DNA of 58,719 nucleotides from Prochlorococcus sp. AG-347-L19 (GCA_003278895.1 QCCO01000004.1:1-58719); one strand, 5' to 3'; positions 8,323 to 15,250 are shown, numbered from the stretch's first letter. Translations and numbers: made by a program. The notes: generated by a model not told the origin, from the sequence alone.

Positions 8323-10077
8323 GTGTTTAGATCAAAATACTCATATTCAGATTCTAAATCAAGTTATTCGGATCTTCTGGAAGATATAGAGACGGGGAAA
8401 ATAGAATCTATATTTTTCTATCCTAGGCAGAGAGAAATTGATGTTCTGTATAAAAATGGCGATAAATTTAAAATACCTATCCTTTACAACGATCAATTAA
8501 TCCTTGAAAAGGCTACTGAAAATAAGGTGGATCTCACTATTAATAATAGTAGAAAAGAAGCTTCAGCTGCTAATTCATTTGCTTCAATAAGCCTTTTCCT
8601 GATTTTCATATTAGCTATAGTTTTAATCTTGAGAAGTACATCAAAATTGGCTTCTAGAGCCTTTGGTTTTACCAAAAATCAAGCTAAATTTGTAACTATT
8701 GATGATGTAGAAACGAGATTCGATGATGTAGCTGGTGTCCCTGAAGCCGCTGAGGAATTAAAAGAGGTAATAACATTTTTGAAAGAACCAAAGAAATTTG
8801 AAATTCTTGGAGCAAAAGTTCCTAAGGGAGTTCTTCTAATAGGCCCGCCTGGAACAGGTAAAACATTATTAGCTAAAGCAATTGCTGGTGAATCAGGAGT
8901 GCCTTTTCTCTCAATATCGGCATCAGAGTTTGTAGAACTTTTTGTTGGTGTTGGAGCAAGCCGAGTTCGTGATCTGTTTTCTAAGGCTAAGGAAAAATCT
9001 CCTTGTATAATTTTCATTGATGAAATTGATTCCATTGGAAGGCAAAGAGGGTCTGGGATCGGAGGTGGAAATGATGAAAGAGAACAAACCCTTAATCAGC
9101 TTCTAACTGAATTAGATGGTTTTGCTGATAATTCTGGGATTATTGTTTTAGCAGCAACAAATAGACCAGATATATTGGATGCAGCATTATTAAGACCAGG
9201 TAGATTTGATAGAAAAATTGAAGTGATGCTTCCAGATTTAGATGGAAGAAAAAAAATCCTTTCAGTTCACTCACTTTCTAAACCACTTTCAAGCGAAGTT
9301 GACTTAGGATATTGGGCTTCTAGAACAGTTGGATTTTCGGGAGCAGATCTTGCAAACTTGATGAACGAGAGTGCTATTCACTGTGCAAGAGACGAATCTA
9401 AATTAATCAGTGATCTTCATATAGAAAATGCTCTTGATAAAATTACCATTGGTCTGAGAAGCTCATTAATAACTTCTCCTAATATGAAAAAAATTATTGC
9501 TTATAACGAAGTAGGTAGAGCAATTGTATCTGCTGTGAGAAATGGAATTGAATCAGTTGATAAAATTACGATTTTACCTAGATCTGGATCTATAGGAGGA
9601 TATACAAAATTATGTCCTGACGAAGATGTAATTTCTAGTGGATTGATTTCAAAAAAATTATTATTTTCAAAAATTGAAATTGCTCTAGCTGGAAGAGCAG
9701 CAGAAACGATAGTTTTTGGTGAAGGCGAAATTACACAATGTTCCATGAATGATATCTCTTATGCGACAAATATCGTAAGGGAAATGGTTACAAAATATGG
9801 ATTTTCAATTATTGGTCCAATTTCAATGGATTCTGATAATAATGAAATGTATTTAGGAGATGGATTATTTAGAAGAAAGCCCCTCATAGCAGAAAATACT
9901 AGTTCTAAAATAGATAATGAAATAATAAATATTTCTAAAATTTCATTAAATAATTCAATAAAAATATTAAAAAAAAATAGAGTCTTACTAGATAAATTAG
10001 TTGATATACTTTTAAATCAGGAAACTATAGATAAAAAAGTTTTTAAATTTACAACTTCTAAATTGTTGAAAGTTTGA
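8323..10077 (+). CDS. ftsH: FtsH-like AAA+ membrane protein with destroyed zinc site (predicted pseudo-protease)
   Basis: The 584-residue protein matches FtsH. It has a periplasmic-domain remnant (15-80), one membrane helix (about 85-105), an AAA+ module with Walker A GPPGTGKT (174-181), Walker B FIDEID (231-236) and second-region-of-homology RPGRFDR (291-297), then the peptidase region. The HExGH zinc motif reads NEVGR (395-399): both histidines are gone while the glutamate remains. The distal Asp (in SMNDIS) is kept. The usual first membrane helix is also missing: translation starts at GTG 8323 and an in-frame TAA lies at 8314-8316. It is likely an ATP-driven unfoldase or FtsH partner, comparable to the inactive FtsHi proteins of plastids. 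The comparison is inference. Confidence 0.9.
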   Translation: MFRSKYSYSDSKSSYSDLLEDIETGKIESIFFYPRQREIDVLYKNGDKFKIPILYNDQLILEKATENKVDLTINNSRKEASAANSFASISLFLIFILAIVLILRSTSKLASRAFGFTKNQAKFVTIDDVETRFDDVAGVPEAAEELKEVITFLKEPKKFEILGAKVPKGVLLIGPPGTGKTLLAKAIAGESGVPFLSISASEFVELFVGVGASRVRDLFSKAKEKSPCIIFIDEIDSIGRQRGSGIGGGNDEREQTLNQLLTELDGFADNSGIIVLAATNRPDILDAALLRPGRFDRKIEVMLPDLDGRKKILSVHSLSKPLSSEVDLGYWASRTVGFSGADLANLMNESAIHCARDESKLISDLHIENALDKITIGLRSSLITSPNMKKIIAYNEVGRAIVSAVRNGIESVDKITILPRSGSIGGYTKLCPDEDVISSGLISKKLLFSKIEIALAGRAAETIVFGEGEITQCSMNDISYATNIVREMVTKYGFSIIGPISMDSDNNEMYLGDGLFRRKPLIAENTSSKIDNEIINISKISLNNSIKILKKNRVLLDKLVDILLNQETIDKKVFKFTTSKLLKV

Positions 10078-10109
10078 TTTAATTGCTTTAAATTAAAAAA
10101 AAATTTTTC

Positions 10110-10862
10110 TTGATAATTAAAAACAATACAACGAAGTTATTAGTTACACTTTCATTCTTACTTATTCTTCCATTTGTACAAAAACAATGGTTTAATTTGT
10201 ATTCACTAAATATTAATGATATTTCCTTTTATTCAATCCTTTACTATTTGAGCGGAGCAATATGTCCATCTTTGGTGTATGTAAACTCTTTAAATAACTA
10301 TACATACTATAGTTTTAGTAATGATAAAAACCATAGTATAAAAATAATTAAAGGAAAAAGATTATTATTCTTAGTAGCGATAAATTTAATATTTCTCTCT
10401 TACTTAATAGCTGATTATATATATATGAATTTTGATCTTATAATTAATTTATTTCTTGAAGGAATTAATGTACCAAAACTGGATATTCCAAAGTTAAGTT
10501 TTTACATATTTTTAATTTCTATCCTATTAATTTTTAAGAAATCTAGGTTTCTGTTAAAAAAAATAATATTGGTGAATTTTATTTTGATTTCACTCTGTCT
10601 TTGGCATCTTCAAATTAATAATATTAGTGTTGATGATCAGTTTCATATTTATAGATATTTTGGTTTAAATGACTTAAATTTAATAAATCTTTTTATCCTT
10701 GTCGCCATAGAAATTTCTTTTTATACGTGGTCCTTTTTATCATATAAAACTAATTTGAGCGATTGGATCGTACCCAAACCTCAAAAAGGGGATTTTATCC
10801 CCTTTTTGAAAATATTTATTTTTTATTTTTTTATAATAATTTACTACTCATTACTTATTTAA
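10110..10862 (+). CDS. Unknown polytopic membrane protein
   Basis: This 250-residue protein starts at TTG 10110; an in-frame stop lies at 10089 and no ATG is available near the N-terminus. About six hydrophobic segments are visible, near residues 8-25, 43-60, 88-108, 129-147, 153-168, 191-210 and 230-250, with few polar catalytic residues. I do not recognise a family. It follows the FtsH-like gene by 32 bp on the same strand and could be a substrate or partner of it. A strong palindrome lies inside its last codons (see the terminator entry). Confidence 0.65.
   Translation: MIIKNNTTKLLVTLSFLLILPFVQKQWFNLYSLNINDISFYSILYYLSGAICPSLVYVNSLNNYTYYSFSNDKNHSIKIIKGKRLLFLVAINLIFLSYLIADYIYMNFDLIINLFLEGINVPKLDIPKLSFYIFLISILLIFKKSRFLLKKIILVNFILISLCLWHLQINNISVDDQFHIYRYFGLNDLNLINLFILVAIEISFYTWSFLSYKTNLSDWIVPKPQKGDFIPFLKIFIFYFFIIIYYSLLI
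10782..10808 (-). terminator. Perfect 12-bp hairpin, likely terminator of the peroxiredoxin gene, inside the convergent CDS
   Basis: CAAAAAGGGGAT is followed by a 3-nt loop and its exact reverse complement, so the arms of a 27-bp palindrome flank TTT. Read on the minus strand it lies 70 nt beyond the peroxiredoxin stop (10878) and the second arm ends in five Ts, which fits a factor-independent terminator. It also works on the plus strand in principle, yet it lies within the final 27 codons of the membrane-protein gene, whose frame is unbroken there. Confidence 0.7.
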
Positions 10863-10877
10863 ATGTTTCTAATACTT

Positions 10878-11462
10878 CTATAGCGCAGAAAAATATTCCT
10901 TACTACCTTTGGGGTCCTCTAACATTGTTTTCTCCCCAGGGGTCCAGTTTGCTGGACATACTTCATCGGGGTTTGCCGCAACGTATTGATAACCTTGAAG
11001 AATCCTTAGCGTTTCATCAACATTTCTACCTACAGGAGCCTTGTTAACAGTCGTATGCATAACTACTCCTTCAGGATTGATGAGAAATAAACCTCTATCA
11101 GCCTCCCCATCATCATTAAGAACATTGTATGCCTGGCAAATTTCTCTTTTTAAGTCAGATACTAACGGATAGTTAATATCACCTATACCACCTTCATTTC
11201 TTGGGGTTTGTATCCATGCCAAATGACAGTGTTTGCTATCAACTGATACCCCAAGTATTTCCGTATTAAGTGCCGAGAAATCTTCGTATCTATCACTAAA
11301 TGCAGTGATTTCAGTTGGACATACAAATGTAAAATCTAGTGGGTAAAAGAATAGAACAACCCATTTACCTCTTAGAGATGAAAGTGTAATCTCCTTAAAC
11401 TCTTGATCATATACTGCTGTAGCACTAAAGTCTGGTGCTTCTTGGCCAACTCTTAAGCTCAT
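10878..11462 (-). CDS. Typical 2-Cys peroxiredoxin
   Basis: The 194-residue thioredoxin-fold peroxidase reduces H2O2 and organic peroxides. The peroxidatic cysteine is in the FVCPTE motif (Cys48) and the resolving cysteine is in EVCPANW (Cys169), so it is a typical 2-Cys homodimer recycled by thioredoxin. The length and C-terminal YF-type tail (KEYFSAL) match cyanobacterial and plastid enzymes. A promoter-like TTGCTA-N18-TATAAT lies upstream. A mutated copy of its 5' end is found at about 12503-12588 on the opposite strand. Confidence 0.96.
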   Translation of the reverse strand: MSLRVGQEAPDFSATAVYDQEFKEITLSSLRGKWVVLFFYPLDFTFVCPTEITAFSDRYEDFSALNTEILGVSVDSKHCHLAWIQTPRNEGGIGDINYPLVSDLKREICQAYNVLNDDGEADRGLFLINPEGVVMHTTVNKAPVGRNVDETLRILQGYQYVAANPDEVCPANWTPGEKTMLEDPKGSKEYFSAL

Positions 11463-11516
11463 GAATAAATTTGTCCTTTTTTAAAATTATGTATGGTCTG
11501 ATTGACCGTAATAAGT

Positions 11517-11546
11517 ATTATAATTTTATTGATAATGAATTAGCAA
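11517..11546 (-). promoter_or_regulatory. Sigma-70-like promoter for the peroxiredoxin gene
   Basis: On the minus strand TTGCTA (11546-11541) is separated by 18 nt from a perfect TATAAT (11522-11517), 55 nt upstream of the ATG at 11462. Between the -10 box and the gene there is a small inverted repeat, GGTC-N5-GACC (near 11495-11507), that could be an operator. The rest of 11463-11765 is AT-rich with no convincing gene. Confidence 0.45.
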
Positions 11547-11765
11547 GTTTTTTTTAAATTCAATGAAATGGCACTATTCCTTCACTAGGAAATTTACAAT
11601 TTTGAATCACAATAAACTTTTAAAAAATCTCAAAAAGGAGTTAATTAAATATCCCATTAACAGGCTTGACAATAAAAATTCGAATTAAAAGAAATTTTAT
11701 TTTTTTTAAGATTCCTAAAAATTTAACTCTCTATAATTAGAAATGTCATTTTTGATATTTTTATT

Positions 11766-11924
11766 ATGGCTAAATATATTGAAAGACTAAAGGAAAAAGT
11801 TAAAATAAAAAAATTTGATTCTAATCAGCCAATTGGAGCTTGGATTTTCGTTGTTATTTTAAATATAGTTGGATTTGCGGGTTATTTTTACTTAAAGGTA
11901 AATCATATAGAACTAGGTAGTTAA
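11766..11924 (+). CDS. Small one-helix membrane protein (52 aa), unknown
   Basis: The ATG-TAA frame encodes 52 residues: a basic N-terminal stretch (MAKYIERLKEKVKIKKF), one hydrophobic segment (about residues 24-43, AWIFVVILNIVGFAGYFYL) and a short tail. The positive-inside rule predicts N-in topology. I do not recognise it. It stops 4 bp before the convergent 73-residue gene ends. Confidence 0.6.
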   Translation: MAKYIERLKEKVKIKKFDSNQPIGAWIFVVILNIVGFAGYFYLKVNHIELGS

Positions 11925-11928
11925 AAAC

Positions 11929-12150
11929 TTACCTTATTTCCTTCTTAATTGAGCGACAAAAGTTTTTTAGTCTTTCATTTCTCGTTAAGTCAGGTAAAGT
12001 CCAAATTGACTCTATCTCAGGTAATGGATCTTTGCTCCATTCTTTGAATTCTTCCATTATCGAAGCATTATTTAATTTTGATGTATATTGTTTTCGTTTT
12101 TTTAAATATTTTCTTATCACAGTAAGATTTGCCTCAATATATTCCCTCAT
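11929..12150 (-). CDS. Small hypothetical protein (73 aa)
   Basis: The 73-residue soluble protein is rich in Lys, Arg and Glu. It has a predicted N-terminal helix (REYIEANLTVIRKYLKKRKQ) and a WxxDPLPEIESIWTLP segment that looks conserved in style. No known motif was recognised. It belongs to the run of small genes between the peroxiredoxin and clpS. Confidence 0.6.
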   Translation of the reverse strand: MREYIEANLTVIRKYLKKRKQYTSKLNNASIMEEFKEWSKDPLPEIESIWTLPDLTRNERLKNFCRSIKKEIR

Positions 12151-12218
12151 ATTAAATTAAATACTTAGTCTTATATTAATTTATCATCTATCAAGTTCTG
12201 CTTTAAAGAAAAGATTAA

Positions 12219-12389
12219 TTAGACATTTTGAACTGCTTGAAAAAGTCCAAACGAATAACCTCCTATTAGAATCCAGCCAAGCACGCTTGATATTATTGTA
12301 GATCTCCTATTATGTCTCCTTAAAGCTGATTCAATCATTTCATTAACTTCATCTCTATTAAGGTATTCTTTCTTTGAGTTTTTTTTCAT
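12219..12389 (-). CDS. Small membrane protein (56 aa), Prochlorococcus-type
   Basis: The frame from ATG 12389 to TAA 12219 gives 56 residues. A charged cytosolic part (KKEYLNRDEVNEMIESALRR) precedes one hydrophobic helix (STIISSVLGWILIGGYSFGLF). The organisation matches small conserved proteins common in marine picocyanobacteria; no function is known. Its codon use looks like that of the neighbouring genes. Confidence 0.65.
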   Translation of the reverse strand: MKKNSKKEYLNRDEVNEMIESALRRHNRRSTIISSVLGWILIGGYSFGLFQAVQNV

Positions 12390-12501
12390 TTTTTTTCTTT
12401 TTACAATAAACGAATTTATAAGAAAGTGAGCTTAAGATATTTACTTATAAGTATGTGTTTTACTTTTGATGATTTTATAAATATTTTTTATATATAATAT
12501 A

Positions 12502-12588
12502 AAAATTTATTCATGAGCTAATGAGCTGGCAAAGAAGAACCAGACTTTAGTGCTACAGCAGTATATGAATAAAATTTTAAGAGAAATT
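12502..12588 (+). pseudogene. Decayed copy of the 5' end of the peroxiredoxin gene
   Basis: This stretch aligns without gaps to the last bases of the leader and the first 25 or so codons of the peroxiredoxin gene (10878-11462), on the opposite strand. A 17-nt block around the start (12503-12519) and a 29-nt block (12540-12568, equivalent to 11407-11435 on the other strand) are identical. Read from ATG 12513, codons 3 and 4 are stops (TAA TGA) and another TAA follows the conserved block, so no protein is made. A TATAAT lies just upstream at 12493-12498. I see no clear similarity beyond 12590. Confidence 0.85.
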
Positions 12589-12616
12589 TTTAAATTTATA
12601 AGATAAATTATTTTAA

Positions 12617-12811
12617 ATGAAGGATCATAGTTTTATACAAACAATGAATATTAATGATAAATCTGTTTTAGAAATGCTTAATAAACTTATTGTTATTAAT
12701 AGGCTTAATAAAAGTCAAATTCTTCAAATGGTGAATTTAGTTTCAATATCAAATGATATCAATGATTTAAGCGATAACTTGAAATGGGAAAGTTCTAAAT
12801 CATTTCATTAA
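12617..12811 (+). CDS. Small hypothetical protein (64 aa)
   Basis: The 64-residue soluble frame (ATG 12617, TAA 12811) is predicted mostly helical (SVLEMLNKLIVINRLNKSQILQMVNL). No motif was recognised. It follows the peroxiredoxin remnant and may be expressed from the same -10 box. The 117 bp after it (12812-12928) show nothing beyond AT-rich spacer. Confidence 0.45.
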   Translation: MKDHSFIQTMNINDKSVLEMLNKLIVINRLNKSQILQMVNLVSISNDINDLSDNLKWESSKSFH

Positions 12812-12928
12812 AATATTTAAAATACATAAATTAAATGTTAGAAAATTATTAATTTTAAATTTACATTAGAGATAATTAATAGTTAATTTCATTAATTGTG
12901 AGTTTTATAAATAATTTATATAAGCTAC

Positions 12929-13102
12929 TCAAATAAACCTTTGATAGTAATTTTTCTGATAAGAAACTTGCTCTTGATTTCTATAATTAAGTGTTGTTTT
13001 CTTATCCTTGCTAAATGATTTAATTAATATTGTAGAAGTGATTATTATTATTAGTATTATTAATAAATCTCCAATAGTAATCCCTCTTTCCTTTAGATTC
13101 AT
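12929..13102 (-). CDS. Small one-helix protein (57 aa), unknown
   Basis: The frame from ATG 13102 to TGA 12929 encodes 57 residues. It opens MNLKERGITIGDLLIILIII, a short basic start followed directly by a long hydrophobic segment, then a polar Lys/Gln/Tyr-rich tail. The GITIGDLL junction resembles prepilin-type leaders (G followed by a hydrophobic helix), but the family is not established. It is more likely a simple membrane-anchored peptide. Confidence 0.55.
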   Translation of the reverse strand: MNLKERGITIGDLLIILIIIITSTILIKSFSKDKKTTLNYRNQEQVSYQKNYYQRFI

Positions 13103-13191
13103 GATAAAACATATATTTTGTTTAAATATAGCCTTTATTATTTAATTAACTAATATTTTTTACAAACGTGCTAAAAACACATATGAAGTAA

Positions 13192-13224
13192 ATATAAAAA
13201 GAATATAAAAAGAATATAAAAAAA
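13192..13224. repeat. Three tandem 11-bp A-tract repeats
   Basis: The unit ATATAAAAAGA is repeated three times (the last with AA for GA), so A-tracts recur at 11-bp spacing, close to one helical turn. Such phasing produces intrinsically curved DNA. It lies 52 bp upstream of the 59-residue gene and just before a 12-bp palindrome, GATGAATTCATC (13262-13273). Confidence 0.7.
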
Positions 13225-13275
13225 TTGAAACCATAACCTTTTAAGTCATATAAAAAAAATAGATGAATTCATCAT

Positions 13276-13455
13276 ATGGAAATCAAAAAAAAAATTAGTA
13301 GTTCTAACACTCCTTATTTTTTCTCTAAAGAAATGATTATCACAAAAAAATCACTTAACGAAAATCAACTCAAATTTACTTATCAAAAACAGTTAATATC
13401 AGATCTAGATTATAAGCACAAGGAATGGTCAAAATCGATTAACAGTAAATTTTAA
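13276..13455 (+). CDS. Small hypothetical protein (59 aa)
   Basis: The ATG-TAA frame of 59 residues is basic and polar, rich in Lys and Ser (MEIKKKISSSNTPYFFSKEM), with no hydrophobic segment. No family was recognised. Its stop overlaps that of the convergent 50-residue gene by 4 bp. Assignment rests on an open frame in an otherwise gene-free gap. Confidence 0.45.
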   Translation: MEIKKKISSSNTPYFFSKEMIITKKSLNENQLKFTYQKQLISDLDYKHKEWSKSINSKF

Positions 13456-13604
13456 AAGCCTTCGTTGATTATATTTAAAAGTTTATTTCTTTTAATTGTA
13501 TTTTTTTCTTCCCAATTAAGTGTTACTTCATCATTAATGATAGGTTTTGCTTCATAAGCTAGATACCAAAGAATAAATCCGACAGGAAATAATAAAATAT
13601 GCAT
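13452..13604 (-). CDS. Small membrane-anchored protein (50 aa)
   Basis: The frame from ATG 13604 to TAA 13452 encodes 50 residues: an N-terminal hydrophobic segment (MHILLFPVGFILWYLAYEA) and an acidic-then-basic tail. It is divergent from the ribbon-helix-helix regulator, with 78 bp between the two starts, so both could be governed by the palindromes in that gap. The function is unknown. Confidence 0.5.
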   Translation of the reverse strand: MHILLFPVGFILWYLAYEAKPIINDEVTLNWEEKNTIKRNKLLNIINEGF

Positions 13605-13633
13605 AGCAAAATTAGTTGACTTAAATCAAATAT

Positions 13634-13666
13634 AGTGCAACACTTATAATGTGCAAGTGTGACACT
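13634..13666. promoter_or_regulatory. Operator/promoter of the RHH regulator: two palindromic sites around a TATAAT box
   Basis: AGTG-CAA-CACT (13634-13644) and AGTGT-G-ACACT (13656-13666) are imperfect copies of one palindrome, 22 bp apart or two helical turns. A perfect -10 hexamer TATAAT (13645-13650) lies exactly between them, so a bound dimer pair would cover the -10 box and the likely start of transcription. The RHH gene begins at 13683. A third, longer copy lies right after its stop. Confidence 0.65.
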
Positions 13667-13682
13667 AAGTTTTTTTTTAATT

Positions 13683-14048
13683 ATGCCTTCTCCAAGGAAA
13701 AGAATTGGTTTTTTGCCAAGCGAAGAAGTGCATGAAATTATTGAAAAATTGTGCACAGCTAATGAGTTTAGTCAGTCAAAAGTCACAGGTTTATTGGTTG
13801 AGGAAGCGTTGAGGTCGCGAGGCGTGTTAAATGAATCTTATAGTAATAATCAAAATTATAAAAAGGATTTTATAAATTTTTCTTTTGATCAAGGAGCATT
13901 TTCTGAAAATAATAAATCTCAACTTAATGTAGACGAATATTCAGTTAATAAAAAAGTATTATCAGACAATATCAAAATGATGCATGAATTTATTGAGTTT
14001 AAGTATTTTAAGAAAGTTATGAAGCGAAACAACACTATTATTGAATAA
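13683..14048 (+). CDS. Ribbon-helix-helix (CopG/Arc-type) regulator
   Basis: The 121-residue protein has an N-terminal RHH domain. A basic beta-strand (PRKRIGFLPS) precedes helix 1 (EEVHEIIEKLCTANEF), a turn, and helix 2 (SQSKVTGLLVEEALRSRG). The remaining 70 residues are polar and unlike any domain I know. ATG 13683 is preferred over the upstream in-frame TTG at 13659, because that TTG lies inside the palindromic operator and beside the -10 box. Matching palindromes on both sides suggest autoregulation. It has no toxin-like partner downstream within 250 bp, but a divergent 50-residue gene is adjacent. Confidence 0.75.
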   Translation: MPSPRKRIGFLPSEEVHEIIEKLCTANEFSQSKVTGLLVEEALRSRGVLNESYSNNQNYKKDFINFSFDQGAFSENNKSQLNVDEYSVNKKVLSDNIKMMHEFIEFKYFKKVMKRNNTIIE

Positions 14049-14064
14049 ATAGTGTCACACTATT
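14048..14064. promoter_or_regulatory. 17-bp palindrome after the RHH gene, matching its upstream operator
   Basis: AATAGTGT-C-ACACTATT is a perfect palindrome around one central base, beginning at the last base of the RHH stop codon. Its core AGTGTCACACT is the reverse complement of the upstream AGTGTGACACT. No T-run follows, so it is more likely a protein-binding site than a terminator. Confidence 0.6.
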
Positions 14065-14185
14065 AATGTTTATATGAGCATGCTTTTCAATAGAATTTAG
14101 GAATTAAACAAAGATAAATATTTTTGAATATTTCTAATCAACTTTTTAAAGAGGGATCCAAAATAAATTGAATCTTTAAAAATTC

Positions 14186-14226
14186 AGCGGACTAAATCCT
14201 CGTGGAGATATGAACCTTAGCCCGCT
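14186..14226 (-). ncRNA. Putative structured RNA / stem-loop
   Basis: On the minus strand AGCGGGCTAA pairs with TTAGTCCGCT in a 10-bp stem (one G-U), closing a 21-nt loop in which TCC-ACGA-GGA forms an inner hairpin. On the plus strand the G-U becomes an A-C mismatch, so the minus-strand RNA folds better. The segment is much more GC-rich than its surroundings. After the stem the minus strand reads GAATTTTTAAAG, a weak T-run. The rest of 14065-14316 shows only AT-rich sequence. It may be a small RNA or an RNA-level terminator; the family is not recognised. Confidence 0.4.
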
Positions 14227-14316
14227 TTAAAAAAATAGCAATAAAAAAATATAAATACAATAAGTATGTAAATTTACTTTTGAATTTATATTGGCATATA
14301 AAAACTTTAAATATAA

Positions 14317-14469
14317 ATGACAGTAAGTGAATTAAATGAAGATACACAGACTCAAATATGTGATCTTCTTAAATATCTTCAGCAAATAGAGAAACTTAAA
14401 AATAAAGATATACGAATTTTGCTTGATATGATAGTTAGAAAATATGGAGGAAAAGTAATAAATAAATGA
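14317..14469 (+). CDS. Small helical protein (50 aa) upstream of the thioredoxin-like gene
   Basis: The 50-residue frame (ATG 14317, TGA 14469) is soluble and predicted helical (DLLKYLQQIEKLKNKDIRILLDMIVRKYGG split over two helices). The stop overlaps the next ATG by 4 bp (ATGA), which argues for real, coupled translation. The family is unknown. Confidence 0.6.
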   Translation: MTVSELNEDTQTQICDLLKYLQQIEKLKNKDIRILLDMIVRKYGGKVINK

Positions 14470-14855
14470 AACGGCTAGTAATCCCACTATTATTTTTGCT
14501 TTCTTTACCAAGTGTTGTTCATGGCTCCCACTTAAATAATCAGAGAGAACTTATTGTCACCTCAGAAAGCACTAGGGAATCAATCAAGTTGGCAAAATAC
14601 CTTAAAGATAATGGTGTAGTAAAATATTCAGCATATTGGTGTCCTAATTGCCTTTATCAAAGTGAATTATTTGGCAAGCAAGCTTATAGAGAACTAAATG
14701 TAGTTGAATGTGCAAGAGATGGCATAAATAGTCAAACTCAATTATGCATTGATAAAAAAATTAAAGGGTTTCCCACATGGGAAATAAATGGAAAACTAAT
14801 TTTAGGTGTAATTTCTCTAAAAGAGTTATCAAAGTTGACTGGATTTAAGAATTAA
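14466..14855 (+). CDS. Exported thioredoxin-like protein, VKOR-associated type
   Basis: The 129-residue protein has a signal peptide (MKRLVIPLLFLLSLPSVVHG, cleavage near residue 20) and a thioredoxin-like domain. The active site is WCPNC (Cys59, Cys62), the cis-proline is in GFPTW (Pro103), and two further cysteines (Cys82, Cys94) form a likely second pair. This layout resembles the thioredoxin domain normally fused behind VKOR in cyanobacteria and plant LTO1, here as a free periplasmic or lumenal protein. It would accept or pass on disulfides. It is translationally coupled to the 50-residue gene before it. Confidence 0.8.
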   Translation: MKRLVIPLLFLLSLPSVVHGSHLNNQRELIVTSESTRESIKLAKYLKDNGVVKYSAYWCPNCLYQSELFGKQAYRELNVVECARDGINSQTQLCIDKKIKGFPTWEINGKLILGVISLKELSKLTGFKN

Positions 14856-14878
14856 AGAAATTGTAAGAAGATTTATGG

Positions 14879-15028
14879 CTAGATATTAAAGGTTATTTCT
14901 TGAGTACCTTTCATACATCCTCCAGCTGGATATTTAATTACTTTTTTTGATATTAATCCAATACTTATAGCAACTATTCCAATAACAAATAAAGCTCTTG
15001 ATCTTTTGTTTGAGACGAGATATTTCAT
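14879..15028 (-). CDS. Small membrane protein (49 aa)
   Basis: The frame from ATG 15028 to TAG 14879 encodes 49 residues. One hydrophobic segment (SRALFVIGIVAISIGLIS) is followed by a short tail, KKVIKYPAGGCMKGTQEITF, with a single cysteine. It converges on the thioredoxin-like gene (23 bp between stops). The family is unknown. Confidence 0.5.
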   Translation of the reverse strand: MKYLVSNKRSRALFVIGIVAISIGLISKKVIKYPAGGCMKGTQEITFNI

Positions 15029-15208
15029 TGAGTATTTATACGTAATTTTACTAGGTATTATTAAATTATAACGTAGATTTTTTTGTTTAAAAAAATAAAA
15101 GTAACCCTAGATCTATAATTTTTTAAAATAAGTTTTAGATATTAGATATCTTGAAAATCCTTAATCAATAAATGCTTATATATGTTTTTTAGTATTTTTA
15201 GTTTGTAT

Positions 15209-15236
15209 TTGACAGTCTTTTTATAATTAAAATGAT
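15209..15236 (+). promoter_or_regulatory. Sigma-70-like promoter upstream of the 43-residue gene
   Basis: A consensus TTGACA (15209-15214) is followed after 16 nt by AATGAT (4 of 6 matches to TATAAT), ending 14 bp before ATG 15251. The remainder of 15029-15250 is AT-rich spacer without a clear gene. Confidence 0.35.
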
Positions 15237-15250
15237 ACGTTTATTTTTTT

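Noticed and set aside
11407..12568. Insertion sequence bounded by inverted repeats
   Set aside because: The inverted repeats derive from the peroxiredoxin gene, no transposase lies between them and no target duplication was seen.
13659..13682. TTG start for the RHH regulator
   Set aside because: TTG 13659 lies within the operator palindrome and 8 bp from the -10 box; ATG 13683 gives a start typical of RHH proteins.
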